In this document: positions 8,006-15,421 of the stretch, piece after piece | Position numbering within the stretch: position 1 is the first letter of the stretch | Layout of the letters: each line of letters opens with the position of its first letter | Source of the DNA: Photobacterium rosenbergii | Lineage (GTDB): Bacteria > Pseudomonadota > Gammaproteobacteria > Enterobacterales > Vibrionaceae | Assembly: GCF_003026455.1 (NCBI RefSeq) | Contig: NZ_PYMB01000021.1 | Location: forward strand, 25,961 to 89,960 | Direction of reading: 5' to 3' | DNA: 64,000 nucleotides | The notes under the pieces: generated by a model | What the model was told of the DNA's origin: nothing | The model's database searches: none | What the model saw: only the letters and a program-made list of their open reading frames with translations | Position numbers and translations under genes: made by a program

Positions 8006-8800
8006 ATGACAGAGCTCCATGGGATTATTCCCCACTTTTTATCCACTTTGCTGATGACAGTGCGAGATGTCATACCGATTGCCATTATTATTTTCGGTTT
8101 CCAGCTTGTCGTGTTGCGCCGCCCGGTCACCAACTGGCCTAGGGTCGCGCTAGGGTTCGTTTATGTCGTCATCGGCCTGTCATTTTTCCTGCTTGGCCTC
8201 GAACTGGCGCTATTCCCTCTAGGGGAGTCTATGGCAGCCCAACTGACAGCCATGGATTTCTTGTTCGATAGTGGGGAAGGGATCCCGGATGTTATTCCCT
8301 GGACCCAGTATTACTGGGTATACATTTTTGCCGCGGCCATCGGTTTTAGTACGACTATCGCTGAGCCTTCTTTGATTGCTGTGGCCATAAAAGCGAATCA
8401 GGTTTCGGGCGATACTATAAGTGTTAACGGCCTGCGTATCGCTGTTGCGCTCGGGGTCGCGGTGGGCATTGCCTTAGGCAGCTACCGGATTGTCGCCGGA
8501 GACCCGCTTCATTATTACATCTTGGCGGGTTACTGCGTGGTGGTGGTGCAGACCTACTTTGCACCGAAGATGATTGTCCCCTTGGCCTATGACTCCGGCG
8601 GGGTAACAACATCGACGGTGACTGTACCTATAGTCACGGCATTAGGGCTAGGGTTGGCCTCCACTGTGCCGGGAAGAAACCCGATGCTCGATGGGTTTGG
8701 GCTCATTGCGTTTGCCAGCCTGTTTCCGATGATCACAGTGATGGCTTATGCCCAACTGTCGGCAAGGCAGGCTAAGAGGAGAGAAGGAAATGCGATTTAA
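8006..8800 (+). CDS. DUF1538 multi-pass membrane protein (second copy)
   Basis: A 264-aa paralogue of the preceding protein, with the same ordered motifs: V-R-D-V-I-P-I, G-L-E-L-A-L-F-P-L-G-E-S, T-T-I-A-E-P-S-L and Y-D-S-G-G-V-T-T-S-T. The C-terminal stretch G-R-N-P-M-L-D-G-F-G-L-I-A-F-A-S-L is nearly identical in both copies. A 20-odd residue insert after the G-E-S motif (D-F-L-F-D-S-G-E-G-I) makes it longer. The two probably form a heteromeric membrane complex; this is inference from duplication and adjacency. An AGGAGG lies before the ATG, and the 3' end overlaps the P-II gene by 11 bases, so the proteins are translated together. Confidence 0.85.
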   Translation: MTELHGIIPHFLSTLLMTVRDVIPIAIIIFGFQLVVLRRPVTNWPRVALGFVYVVIGLSFFLLGLELALFPLGESMAAQLTAMDFLFDSGEGIPDVIPWTQYYWVYIFAAAIGFSTTIAEPSLIAVAIKANQVSGDTISVNGLRIAVALGVAVGIALGSYRIVAGDPLHYYILAGYCVVVVQTYFAPKMIVPLAYDSGGVTTSTVTVPIVTALGLGLASTVPGRNPMLDGFGLIAFASLFPMITVMAYAQLSARQAKRREGNAI

Positions 8801-9140
8801 GTTGTTATTGGCCTTTGTAGAAGATGCGAAAACCGATGCCGTGTTGGATGCTGCGCGCAAAGCCGGGGCGACAGGGGCAACGGTGATCAACAATGCCCGC
8901 GGCGAAGGTTTGTACCAGAAAAAAACCTTTTTTGGCCTTGGGCTCGATGTCCAGCGGGATGTGATCTTGTTTGTGGTCGAGGAGCATCTGGCCAGGACGA
9001 TTCTGGAAACCATTGAGCGGGTCGGGGATTTTGACTCTTCCTCTGGGCAAGGTATTGCTGTCCAACTCGATGTTGAAGATGCGGTGGGGGTGGCCCACCA
9101 GGTTGAAACATTAACCAAAGTTGTTGAGGCGAAGCTATGA
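8790..9140 (+). CDS. P-II family protein with short T-loop
   Basis: A 116-aa P-II-fold protein. The core pattern is visible: a beta strand (K-L-L-L-A-F-V), the helix with A-A-R-K-A-G-A-T-G-A-T-V, a T-loop region, and the C-terminal G-Q-G-I-A-V-Q-L-D-V-E-D-A-V-G-V. The T-loop (G-L-Y-Q-K-K-T-F-F-G-L-G-L) is shorter than in GlnB/GlnK and lacks the uridylylated tyrosine context, so it is unlikely to report nitrogen status through GlnD. P-II-like proteins of this kind usually bind nucleotides and gate a neighbouring transporter; the obvious partners are the two DUF1538 proteins. The ATG at 8790 is preceded by a GAGAAGGA site. It overlaps the CBS gene by 4 bases. Confidence 0.82.
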   Translation: MRFKLLLAFVEDAKTDAVLDAARKAGATGATVINNARGEGLYQKKTFFGLGLDVQRDVILFVVEEHLARTILETIERVGDFDSSSGQGIAVQLDVEDAVGVAHQVETLTKVVEAKL

Positions 9141-9544
9141 GTGATGACACCTTGGTCCGGGTACGGGATGTAATGATGGACACCTACGCGACGGTTGAAG
9201 GACTGACAACAGTGGCAGAGGCGATTCGTATTGCTAAACGAAAGCAAGTGAAAGCGTTGATCGTCAATAAGCGTAATGAAGACGACGAGTACGGAATTGT
9301 GCTAATGAACGATATCGCCAAAAAGGTGTTGGCGCTGGATCGTTCGCCCGAGCGGACCAATATCTATGAAATCATGACCAAGCCAGCTTTGTCGGTCAGT
9401 GCCACCATGGATGTCCGCTACTGTGCCCGTCTGTTTGAGCGTTTTGGTATCAGCCGCGCACCAGTCATCGAGAGTGGCCATATTATCGGTATGGTGAGCT
9501 ATAACAACATCGTATTGAACGGCATGCTGCGGGAAGAATCGTAA
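9137..9544 (+). CDS. Two-CBS-domain protein
   Basis: A 135-aa cytoplasmic protein made only of a CBS pair. The first domain begins V-R-D-V-M-M and contains V-K-A-L-I-V and the G-I-V-L-M-N-D-I strand-helix. The second begins I-Y-E-I-M-T-K-P and contains I-S-R-A-P-V-I and G-M-V-S-Y-N-N-I. CBS pairs bind adenine nucleotides and control attached or neighbouring enzymes and channels. Its ATGA overlap with the P-II gene makes co-translation likely. Together with the P-II protein it would give the DUF1538 complex two nucleotide-sensing subunits, which is inference. Confidence 0.85.
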   Translation: MSDDTLVRVRDVMMDTYATVEGLTTVAEAIRIAKRKQVKALIVNKRNEDDEYGIVLMNDIAKKVLALDRSPERTNIYEIMTKPALSVSATMDVRYCARLFERFGISRAPVIESGHIIGMVSYNNIVLNGMLREES

Positions 9545-9620
9545 CGGTTAGCGCAATGGCATTGTCATGGGCTTAGGTGTAGGATCACAGTCATCCTGTA
9601 CCGAAGAAAGATCTCCTGAC

Positions 9621-10169
9621 ATGAAATTGTTTTTTGCTTCTGATATTCACGGCTGTGCCGACAGCACCCGCCGTACTCTGGCAAAGTTCGAGCAGAGTGG
9701 GGCTGACCACCTGATCCTACTTGGCGACGTGCTCAATCACGGTCCACGCAACGCACTACCTGCGGGCTACGCACCGATTGATGTAGCCGAGCAGTTGAAC
9801 CAGCATGCCGAGAAGATCACCGCAGTACGAGGTAACTGCGACAGTGATGTTGATCAGATGCTGTTGGAATTCCCGATGATGGCAGATTACAACTTGGTAC
9901 TGCTGCCAAATGGCCGCCGCTTGTTTCTGACCCACGGCCACCTTTACAACGCTGACAAGCACCCGCGTCTGCGCGATGGTGACGTGGTGGTGTCAGGCCA
10001 TACCCACCTTCCCGTTGCTGAAAAGAAAGATGCCCTTTATGTCTATAACCCTGGTTCGGTGACGATTCCTCGTGGTGAGTACCAGGCCAGCTATGGCCTA
10101 CTGGAAGACAATACGCTCAAGGTGCTCTCTTTTGATGATGAGATCATCTGCCAGGTTGAACTGGCGTAA
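9621..10169 (+). CDS. yfcE: Phosphodiesterase YfcE
   Basis: A 182-aa calcineurin-like metallophosphoesterase. All metal-binding blocks are visible in order: D-I-H-G, G-D-V-L-N-H-G-P, G-N-C-D, T-H-G-H, S-G-H-T-H and N-P-G-S. E. coli YfcE is a manganese-dependent phosphodiesterase active on artificial bis-phosphates, with unknown natural substrate. The ATG at 9621 begins the first beta strand (M-K-L-F-F-A-S-D-I-H); 18 codons upstream in frame lack any family similarity. The gap to the CBS gene is about 76 bases with no terminator seen, so partial co-transcription is possible. A strong terminator follows. Confidence 0.92.
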   Translation: MKLFFASDIHGCADSTRRTLAKFEQSGADHLILLGDVLNHGPRNALPAGYAPIDVAEQLNQHAEKITAVRGNCDSDVDQMLLEFPMMADYNLVLLPNGRRLFLTHGHLYNADKHPRLRDGDVVVSGHTHLPVAEKKDALYVYNPGSVTIPRGEYQASYGLLEDNTLKVLSFDDEIICQVELA

Positions 10170-10196
10170 TTGAAAAATAATTCATCAAGTATCGAG

Positions 10197-10222
10197 AAGG
10201 CGGCTGTTTAGCCGCCTTTTTT
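10197..10222 (+). terminator. Terminator after yfcE
   Basis: AAGGCGGCT-GTTT-AGCCGCCTT hairpin running into TTTTTT. A textbook intrinsic terminator 28 bases after the yfcE stop. Confidence 0.9.
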
Positions 10223-10446
10223 GATCTCGGTATATCTTGTTTACAGGCTTGGGGCTGTGCATAAGATTCCACTGCTATGCACATATGGGTATAAATGTAG
10301 TTGCAATGTGACGGCATGTTAGCGCGATTTGAATCTTTGGCGTACAGATTTGTTGCTCGATGTTTACAATATTTGTTGATTCGAAATATCCGAGTAATTC
10401 GTTCGTATATCTCGAATTATTGTTTTGGCGAACCCTTGAATATTTG

Positions 10447-10462
10447 TGTGATAAAAGTCACT
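10447..10462 (+). promoter_or_regulatory. CRP-like box upstream of focA
   Basis: TGTGA-TAAAAG-TCACT matches the CRP consensus TGTGA-N6-TCACA at nine of ten fixed positions. It lies 54 bases before the chosen focA start, a position suited to activation. Confidence 0.55.
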
Positions 10463-10515
10463 ATCCTCGCCTCCTTATTTTTGTGTATTTCAAGATGTGT
10501 CAGGTGCCAAACAAT

Positions 10516-11361
10516 ATGTGTCAGAATCAGTTTGATTCGTTATTACCGCCACAAATGGCGGAGAAAGCGGCCGAGGTAGGTGTAAGCAAGGCCACCAAAG
10601 ATCCGATGAAGTCGTTGCTACTGGCGATCACCGCTGGGATGCATATTGGTATTGCGTTTGTGTTCTATACCACAGTTACTACTGGTGCTGGTGACATGCC
10701 GTGGGGAATGTCGCGTTTTATCGGTGGTTTGGCATTTAGCCTAGGTCTTATCTTGGTTGTGATCACCGGTGGCGAGCTGTTTACCAGTTCTGTGTTGACG
10801 CTTGTTGCCCGTGCCAGCGGAAAGATCAGTTGGAAGAGCCTGTGGCTCAACTGGGGTGTGGTGTATATCGGTAACCTACTCGGTGCGCTGATGCTTGTTG
10901 CGATCATGCTGATGACCAAACAGTACATGTCTGGCAGCGGTGCGGTCGGTATTAATGCGATGCAAATTGCCCAGCATAAGCTGCACCATGACTTCATGCA
11001 GGCCGTTGCCTTAGGCGTAATGTGTAATGTACTGGTGTGTGTGGCGGTATGGATGACCTTCAGCGGCCGTACCCTGACAGATAAGATTTTGGTGATGATC
11101 CTGCCGGTAGCGATGTTCGTTTCATCGGGCTTCGAGCACTGCATTGCCAACATGTTCCAGGTACCGATGGCTATTGGTATCAAGCACCTGGCCACACCTG
11201 AATTTTGGCAGATGTCGGGTATGAACCCGGCGGATTTTGCCGACTTGACCCTGAGTAATTTTGTAATCAATAACCTGATCCCGGTGACACTGGGGAACAT
11301 CATCGGTGGTGGTGTGTTTGTCGGTATGGGTTATTGGATTATCTACTTACGCAACAAGTAA
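10516..11361 (+). CDS. focA: Formate channel, FocA type
   Basis: A 281-aa FNT-family pentameric channel, close to the 285 aa of E. coli FocA, with six membrane helices. The N-terminus N-Q-F-D-S-L-L-P-P-Q-M-A-E-K-A matches the FocA start, followed by A-I-T-A-G-M-H-I-G-I-A-F-V-F-Y. The conserved F-T-S-S-V-L-T signature and the pore histidine in S-S-G-F-E-H-C-I-A-N-M are present. It moves formate out during mixed-acid fermentation and in again at low pH. The ATG at 10516 is chosen because AGGTG lies 9 bases upstream; a long open extension to 10360 is leader. There is no adjacent pflB, unlike in E. coli, but pta and ackA lie close by. Confidence 0.92.
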   Translation: MCQNQFDSLLPPQMAEKAAEVGVSKATKDPMKSLLLAITAGMHIGIAFVFYTTVTTGAGDMPWGMSRFIGGLAFSLGLILVVITGGELFTSSVLTLVARASGKISWKSLWLNWGVVYIGNLLGALMLVAIMLMTKQYMSGSGAVGINAMQIAQHKLHHDFMQAVALGVMCNVLVCVAVWMTFSGRTLTDKILVMILPVAMFVSSGFEHCIANMFQVPMAIGIKHLATPEFWQMSGMNPADFADLTLSNFVINNLIPVTLGNIIGGGVFVGMGYWIIYLRNK

Positions 11362-11444
11362 GTGGGGAGTACCGTGTTCTACGTTTACTAGCTTGGTATT
11401 GAGTTAGTTTTTTATTTCTTGTGTTGATTCGAGTCTGACATGTT

Positions 11445-11473
11445 GGCCGCTACGGATGTAGCGGCCTTTTTTT
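11445..11473 (+). terminator. Terminator after focA
   Basis: GGCCGCTAC-GGAT-GTAGCGGCC followed by seven T. It lies between convergent focA and the dcu gene. Confidence 0.9.
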
Positions 11474-11491
11474 ATTTCAGTTCAGGGTGGC

Positions 11492-12814
11492 TTAGTTCAC
11501 CATCATAGAGATGAAATAACCAATAATCGTTGCCGAACCCACACCAATAAAGCCTGGGATCATGAAGCTGTGGTTCAATACGTACTTACCGATTGCCGTA
11601 GTGCCCGAGCGGTCGAAGCTGATAGCAGCGAGATCACTTGGGTAGAACGGGAAGAAGAAGTAAGCGTAACACGCCGGTAGCACACCAATCAGTACAGCAG
11701 GGTCGATACCAAGGGCAAAACCTAGTGGCATCATAATAGTCAGCACGGCTGCCTGGCTCTTCAGGAACACAGACACGAAGAACATCGCAAAGGCAAAGGT
11801 CCATGGGTAAACGTTCACCATGCCGCTTACCAAGCCAACGAGGTACTCTTTATGGTGGCCGATAATAGTGTCACTGAACCATGCGATACCGAAGATGGTG
11901 ATCACCGCGCTCATACCGGCAATAAAGACGTTGCTGTTAACAATACGCTTAGGTGAAATCTTAGTGGTTAGCAGGATAACCGCACCGACCGATAGCATCA
12001 TGAACTGGATAGCAACCGACATGCCAACACCTTGTGGCAGTACTTGCTTGCTGAACAGTGCGATACCGACAACGGCAAGGATACCGAGCAGGAACACAGT
12101 AAGGCCTTTCTTCGCGGTACGCTCGTGTTCTGCTTCCTCTTCGGCAGAACCTTCCTGATCAGGGTCAACCAGGCTGTTGCGGAACTCTTCGTCTTCAAGG
12201 CGCGCTTGGAATTCTGGATCTTTGTCCAAGTCCTTACCACGCTTCAAGCTCCATAGGCAGGCAATCAACAGGCCGCCGAAGGTGGCTGGAATGGTAACCA
12301 TCAAGACGTTGATGAGGTTGATATCGAGGTTGTTGTCCATCGCTGTTGCCATCACAACGGCAGCCGCCGCAGCGATTGGGCTGGCAGTGATACCCATTTG
12401 CGAAGCAACGGTGGCCATTGCCATCGGACGCTCAGGGCGGATACCTTTTTTATAGGCGACGTCATAGATAACAGGCAGTAGCGGGTAGACCGAGTGGCCG
12501 GTACCAACCAGTACTGTTAGTGAGTAAGTACAAATCGGGCCAAGGAATACCACATGCTCTGGGTGTTTACGAAGCAGGCGCTCGGCAAATTTAACCAGTA
12601 GCTTCAAGCCACCGGTGGCCTCAAGGGTGGCAGAGGCGGCAACCACTGCGAGGATGATAAGCATAACGCCGACAGGCGGTTGGCCCGGGGCGATGCCAAA
12701 AACAAATGTCATGACAGAGACACCAAGGCCCCCGAGTAGACCAAAGGCGATACCGCCGTGGCGTATACCGATCAAAATGACAGCTAGCAGTAATAACAGG
12801 TGTATCCAGAACAT
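11492..12814 (-). CDS. dcuB: Anaerobic C4-dicarboxylate transporter, DcuA/DcuB family
   Basis: A 440-aa inner-membrane protein with ten or more hydrophobic segments, the length of the DcuA/DcuB family. These antiporters exchange fumarate, malate or aspartate for succinate during anaerobic growth. Family-typical stretches include G-T-G-H-S-V-Y-P-L-L-P-V, A-S-Q-M-G-I-T-A-S-P-I-A-A-A and F-F-F-P-F-Y-P-S-D-L-A-A-I. A charged cytoplasmic loop (D-E-E-F-R-N-S-L-V-D-P-D-Q-E-G) splits the protein in the middle. AAGGA is 7 bases before the ATG. DcuA and DcuB cannot be separated with certainty by eye; the symbol is provisional. The upstream CRP-like box fits the known catabolite control of dcuB. Confidence 0.88.
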   Translation of the reverse strand: MFWIHLLLLLAVILIGIRHGGIAFGLLGGLGVSVMTFVFGIAPGQPPVGVMLIILAVVAASATLEATGGLKLLVKFAERLLRKHPEHVVFLGPICTYSLTVLVGTGHSVYPLLPVIYDVAYKKGIRPERPMAMATVASQMGITASPIAAAAAVVMATAMDNNLDINLINVLMVTIPATFGGLLIACLWSLKRGKDLDKDPEFQARLEDEEFRNSLVDPDQEGSAEEEAEHERTAKKGLTVFLLGILAVVGIALFSKQVLPQGVGMSVAIQFMMLSVGAVILLTTKISPKRIVNSNVFIAGMSAVITIFGIAWFSDTIIGHHKEYLVGLVSGMVNVYPWTFAFAMFFVSVFLKSQAAVLTIMMPLGFALGIDPAVLIGVLPACYAYFFFPFYPSDLAAISFDRSGTTAIGKYVLNHSFMIPGFIGVGSATIIGYFISMMVN

Positions 12815-13067
12815 TATTCCATTATCCTTGTTTCATATAAGTCAAAAACCGCTCGAACTTCTGCACTAAGTTCTTAACCCGGGTTTATAAACCATCAACT
12901 ACGCCAAAAGTGGTATACAAGTTCCGAAAAAACATTCCGTTAACGAATAATCATACTCTTTATGTGGGTATTGTGAATTCGGTCACCATATGATGTCAGT
13001 TGCGTGAAAAAAGGAGGAATAAATATTCAGCGGAATATATAAGAAATTGATTTTATATGGGTAAAAA
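12815..13067. other. dcu upstream region
   Basis: AT-rich, no gene seen. It carries the CRP-like box at 12972-12987 and a GGAGG tract at 13014 that is not followed by an ORF. No FNR site TTGAT-N4-ATCAA was found by eye. Confidence 0.6.
12972..12987 (-). promoter_or_regulatory. CRP-like box upstream of dcu
   Basis: Plus-strand TGTGA-ATTCGG-TCACC, nine of ten consensus positions. It lies about 160 bases upstream of the dcu start codon, so activation would require a promoter near 12,930 and a long leader. Confidence 0.5.
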
Positions 13068-13090
13068 AATGCCCCGCAGTGCGGGGCATT
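13063..13090 (-). terminator. Terminator after pta
   Basis: AATGCCCCGC-AGT-GCGGGGCATT; on the minus strand it is followed by seven T. It ends the ackA-pta transcript. Confidence 0.9.
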
Positions 13091-13115
13091 GAAACATTAT
13101 GCAAGTAACTCAATA

Positions 13116-15269
13116 TTACTTGTTAGCGTCGTCAGCTTGTTTAGCCTGAATCGCAGTAAGAGCAACGGTGTAAACGATGTCGTCTACTAGTGCGCCGCGA
13201 GATAGGTCGTTAACTGGCTTACGCATGCCCTGAAGCATTGGACCGATAGATACTAGGTCTGCAGAACGCTGTACCGCTTTGTAAGTCGTGTTACCAGTGT
13301 TTAGGTCTGGGAATACGAATACAGTTGCTTTACCAGCTACAGGCGAGTTAGGCGCCTTAGAAGCCGCAACGTTTTCCATGATCGCAGCATCGTACTGAAG
13401 AGGACCGTCGATCACTAGATCTGGACGCTTCTCTTGAGCTAGCTTGGTCGCTTCACGTACTTTCTCAACGTCTGCACCCTTACCAGAAGTACCGGTAGAG
13501 TAAGAGATCATTGCTACGCGAGGCTCGATGCCGAATGCTTTTGCAGAGTCTGCAGACTGGATAGCGATTTCTGCTAGCTGCTCAGCTGTTGGATCAGGGT
13601 TGATCGCACAGTCACCGTATACCAGTACCTGATCAGGTAGTAGCATGAAGAATACAGAAGATACGATAGACGCATCAGGTGCAGTCTTGATGATCTGGAA
13701 TGGAGGAACGATAGTGTTCGCAGTGGTGTGAACCGCACCAGAAACCAGGCCGTCAACTTCGTCGTTTTCTAGCATCATTGTGCCAAGGAAAACAGAATCC
13801 TGAAGTTTTTCACGAGCAACAACGTCAGTCATGCCTTTGTGGCCACGTAGCTCTACAAGACGAGCAACGTAGTTCTCACGTACTTCATCAGAGTTGATGA
13901 TAGTTACGCCAGCACCTAGAGTTACGCCTTGCTGCTCAGCAACACGCTTGATGTCTTCTGGGTTACCAAGAAGCACACACTCAGCGATACCACGCTCAGC
14001 ACAGATAGCTGCAGCTTTAACAGTACGTGGTTCGTCACCTTCAGGAAGAACGATACGCTTAGCCGCTTTACGTGCAAGCTCAGTTAGCTCGTAACGGAAT
14101 GCTGGTGGGCTTAGGCGACGCTCTTTGGTTGAACCTTCAGTAAGAGATTCAATCCACTGGCCGTCAATGTGGCTTGCCATGAACTCGTTAACTAGCTCAA
14201 CACGCTCTTTATCGTCAGCTGGTACTTCTAGGCTGAAGCTCTGAAGGTTCAGAGAAGTCTGCCAAGTGTTACCCATTGCAGTCATAACAGGTAGGCCTGT
14301 TTCGAATGCACGCTCACAAAGGTCCATAACTGGCTTAGGTAGCTCGTAGCCACCAGTAAGCAGTAGTGCACCGATCTCAACGCCGTTCATTGCAGCAAGA
14401 CATGCAGCAACGATTACGTCAGGACGGTCTGCAGAAGTTACTAGCAGAGAGCCTGGGCGGAAGTGCTCAACCATGTGCGGGATAGAACGCGCACAGAAAG
14501 TGATGCTCTTGATACGACGAGAAGCGATGTCACCTTCGTTGATGATTTCAGCGTTTAGGTGCTTAGCGATGTCAGTAGAACGAGTCGCGATCAGCTCAGC
14601 GCTCCAAGGTGCACAGCCTAGTACACGGATTGGGCTTGAGTTGAATACCTGCATAACTTCAACGTTTGAAGGTACAGTGGCTTCAGCGTCGTCGAAGATT
14701 TCAGATAGGTCTGGGCGAGTACGGCCTTCAGCGTCAACAGGTGCGTTAAGCTTGTTAACGATAACACCAGCGATTTGCTTGTTCTTGATACCGCCGAAGT
14801 TAGAACATGCTACTTCGATACGCTCTTTAAGTTGAGCTGGGTTATCAGTACCAGGTGCAACAACGAATACGATTTCCGCATCCAGAGTCTTAGCGATCTC
14901 GTAGTTGATCTGGTTAGCAAATGGGTGCTTGCGAGTTGGTACAAGACCTTCGATCAATGCAACTTCAGCGTCAGCGGTTGCTTCTTTGAAGCGTGCAACG
15001 ATGTCTTCTAGTAGCACGTCGCTCTTATCGTTACGGATAAGCTCTTCTGCACAAGCCATTGAGAATGGTTCAGCCACTTTCATATCGCTGTTAGCAGCAA
15101 TGATGTTAGTTGTTAGATCTGGCTGACCGCCACCGTGACGTGGCTGAGCGATAGGCTTGAAGAAAGAAACGCGAACACCTTTGCGCTCCATTGCACGAAG
15201 CACACCTAGGCTTACGCTAGTAAGACCAACTCCGGCACCAACCGGAACAAGCATAATAGTACGGGACAC
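13116..15269 (-). CDS. pta: Phosphate acetyltransferase
   Basis: A 717-aa long-form Pta (E. coli 714), which interconverts acetyl-CoA and acetyl phosphate. Three parts are visible: an N-terminal BioD-like P-loop domain (M-L-V-P-V-G-A-G-V-G-L-T-S-V-S-L-G), a middle DRTGG regulatory domain, and the C-terminal catalytic PTA_PTB domain (Y-S-T-G-T-S-G-K-G, S-P-V-A-G-K-A). The start is a GTG at 15269: the protein then begins V-S-R-T-I-M-L-V-P, matching E. coli M-S-R-I-I-M-L-I-P, with GAGGA upstream. The longer open frame to 15374 would read through the intercistronic hairpin and is rejected. It is second in an ackA-pta operon. Codons look more uniform than in neighbours, as in highly expressed genes. 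Confidence 0.96.
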   Translation of the reverse strand: MSRTIMLVPVGAGVGLTSVSLGVLRAMERKGVRVSFFKPIAQPRHGGGQPDLTTNIIAANSDMKVAEPFSMACAEELIRNDKSDVLLEDIVARFKEATADAEVALIEGLVPTRKHPFANQINYEIAKTLDAEIVFVVAPGTDNPAQLKERIEVACSNFGGIKNKQIAGVIVNKLNAPVDAEGRTRPDLSEIFDDAEATVPSNVEVMQVFNSSPIRVLGCAPWSAELIATRSTDIAKHLNAEIINEGDIASRRIKSITFCARSIPHMVEHFRPGSLLVTSADRPDVIVAACLAAMNGVEIGALLLTGGYELPKPVMDLCERAFETGLPVMTAMGNTWQTSLNLQSFSLEVPADDKERVELVNEFMASHIDGQWIESLTEGSTKERRLSPPAFRYELTELARKAAKRIVLPEGDEPRTVKAAAICAERGIAECVLLGNPEDIKRVAEQQGVTLGAGVTIINSDEVRENYVARLVELRGHKGMTDVVAREKLQDSVFLGTMMLENDEVDGLVSGAVHTTANTIVPPFQIIKTAPDASIVSSVFFMLLPDQVLVYGDCAINPDPTAEQLAEIAIQSADSAKAFGIEPRVAMISYSTGTSGKGADVEKVREATKLAQEKRPDLVIDGPLQYDAAIMENVAASKAPNSPVAGKATVFVFPDLNTGNTTYKAVQRSADLVSIGPMLQGMRKPVNDLSRGALVDDIVYTVALTAIQAKQADDANK

Positions 15270-15375
15270 TATGGATTCCTCAACTATTGAAATACGACAG
15301 CGCTGTGCAATAACGATGGGTGAACCGGTATTGGACAGCACCACAAAAAAGCATGACTTAAGGTCATAAGCCATG

Positions 15376-15403
15376 AAAAAACGGCCGGCCTAGGCCAGCC
15401 GTT
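15376..15403 (-). terminator. Intercistronic terminator-like hairpin between ackA and pta
   Basis: AACGGC-C-GGCC-TA-GGCC-A-GCCGTT, one mismatch, followed on the minus strand by six T. It lies 20 bases after the ackA stop and about 110 bases before the pta GTG, so it should reduce but not abolish read-through. Confidence 0.7.
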
Positions 15404-15421
15404 GAAATCAGTATCGACCGA

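Larger units (their letters stand above)
10170..10515. other. yfcE-focA intergenic region
   Basis: Holds the yfcE terminator (10197-10222) and the CRP-like box (10447-10462). In-frame codons extend focA upstream through much of this region, but they are not conserved-looking and are treated as leader. No small gene is supported. Confidence 0.6.

Noticed and set aside
10360..10515. 52-codon N-terminal extension of FocA
   Set aside because: FocA proteins start where the chosen ATG lies; the extension contains the CRP-like box and has no ribosome-binding site at its first ATG.
15270..15374. 35-codon N-terminal extension of Pta
   Set aside because: It lacks similarity to Pta and starts next to the intercistronic terminator; the GTG at 15269 aligns with the E. 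coli start.
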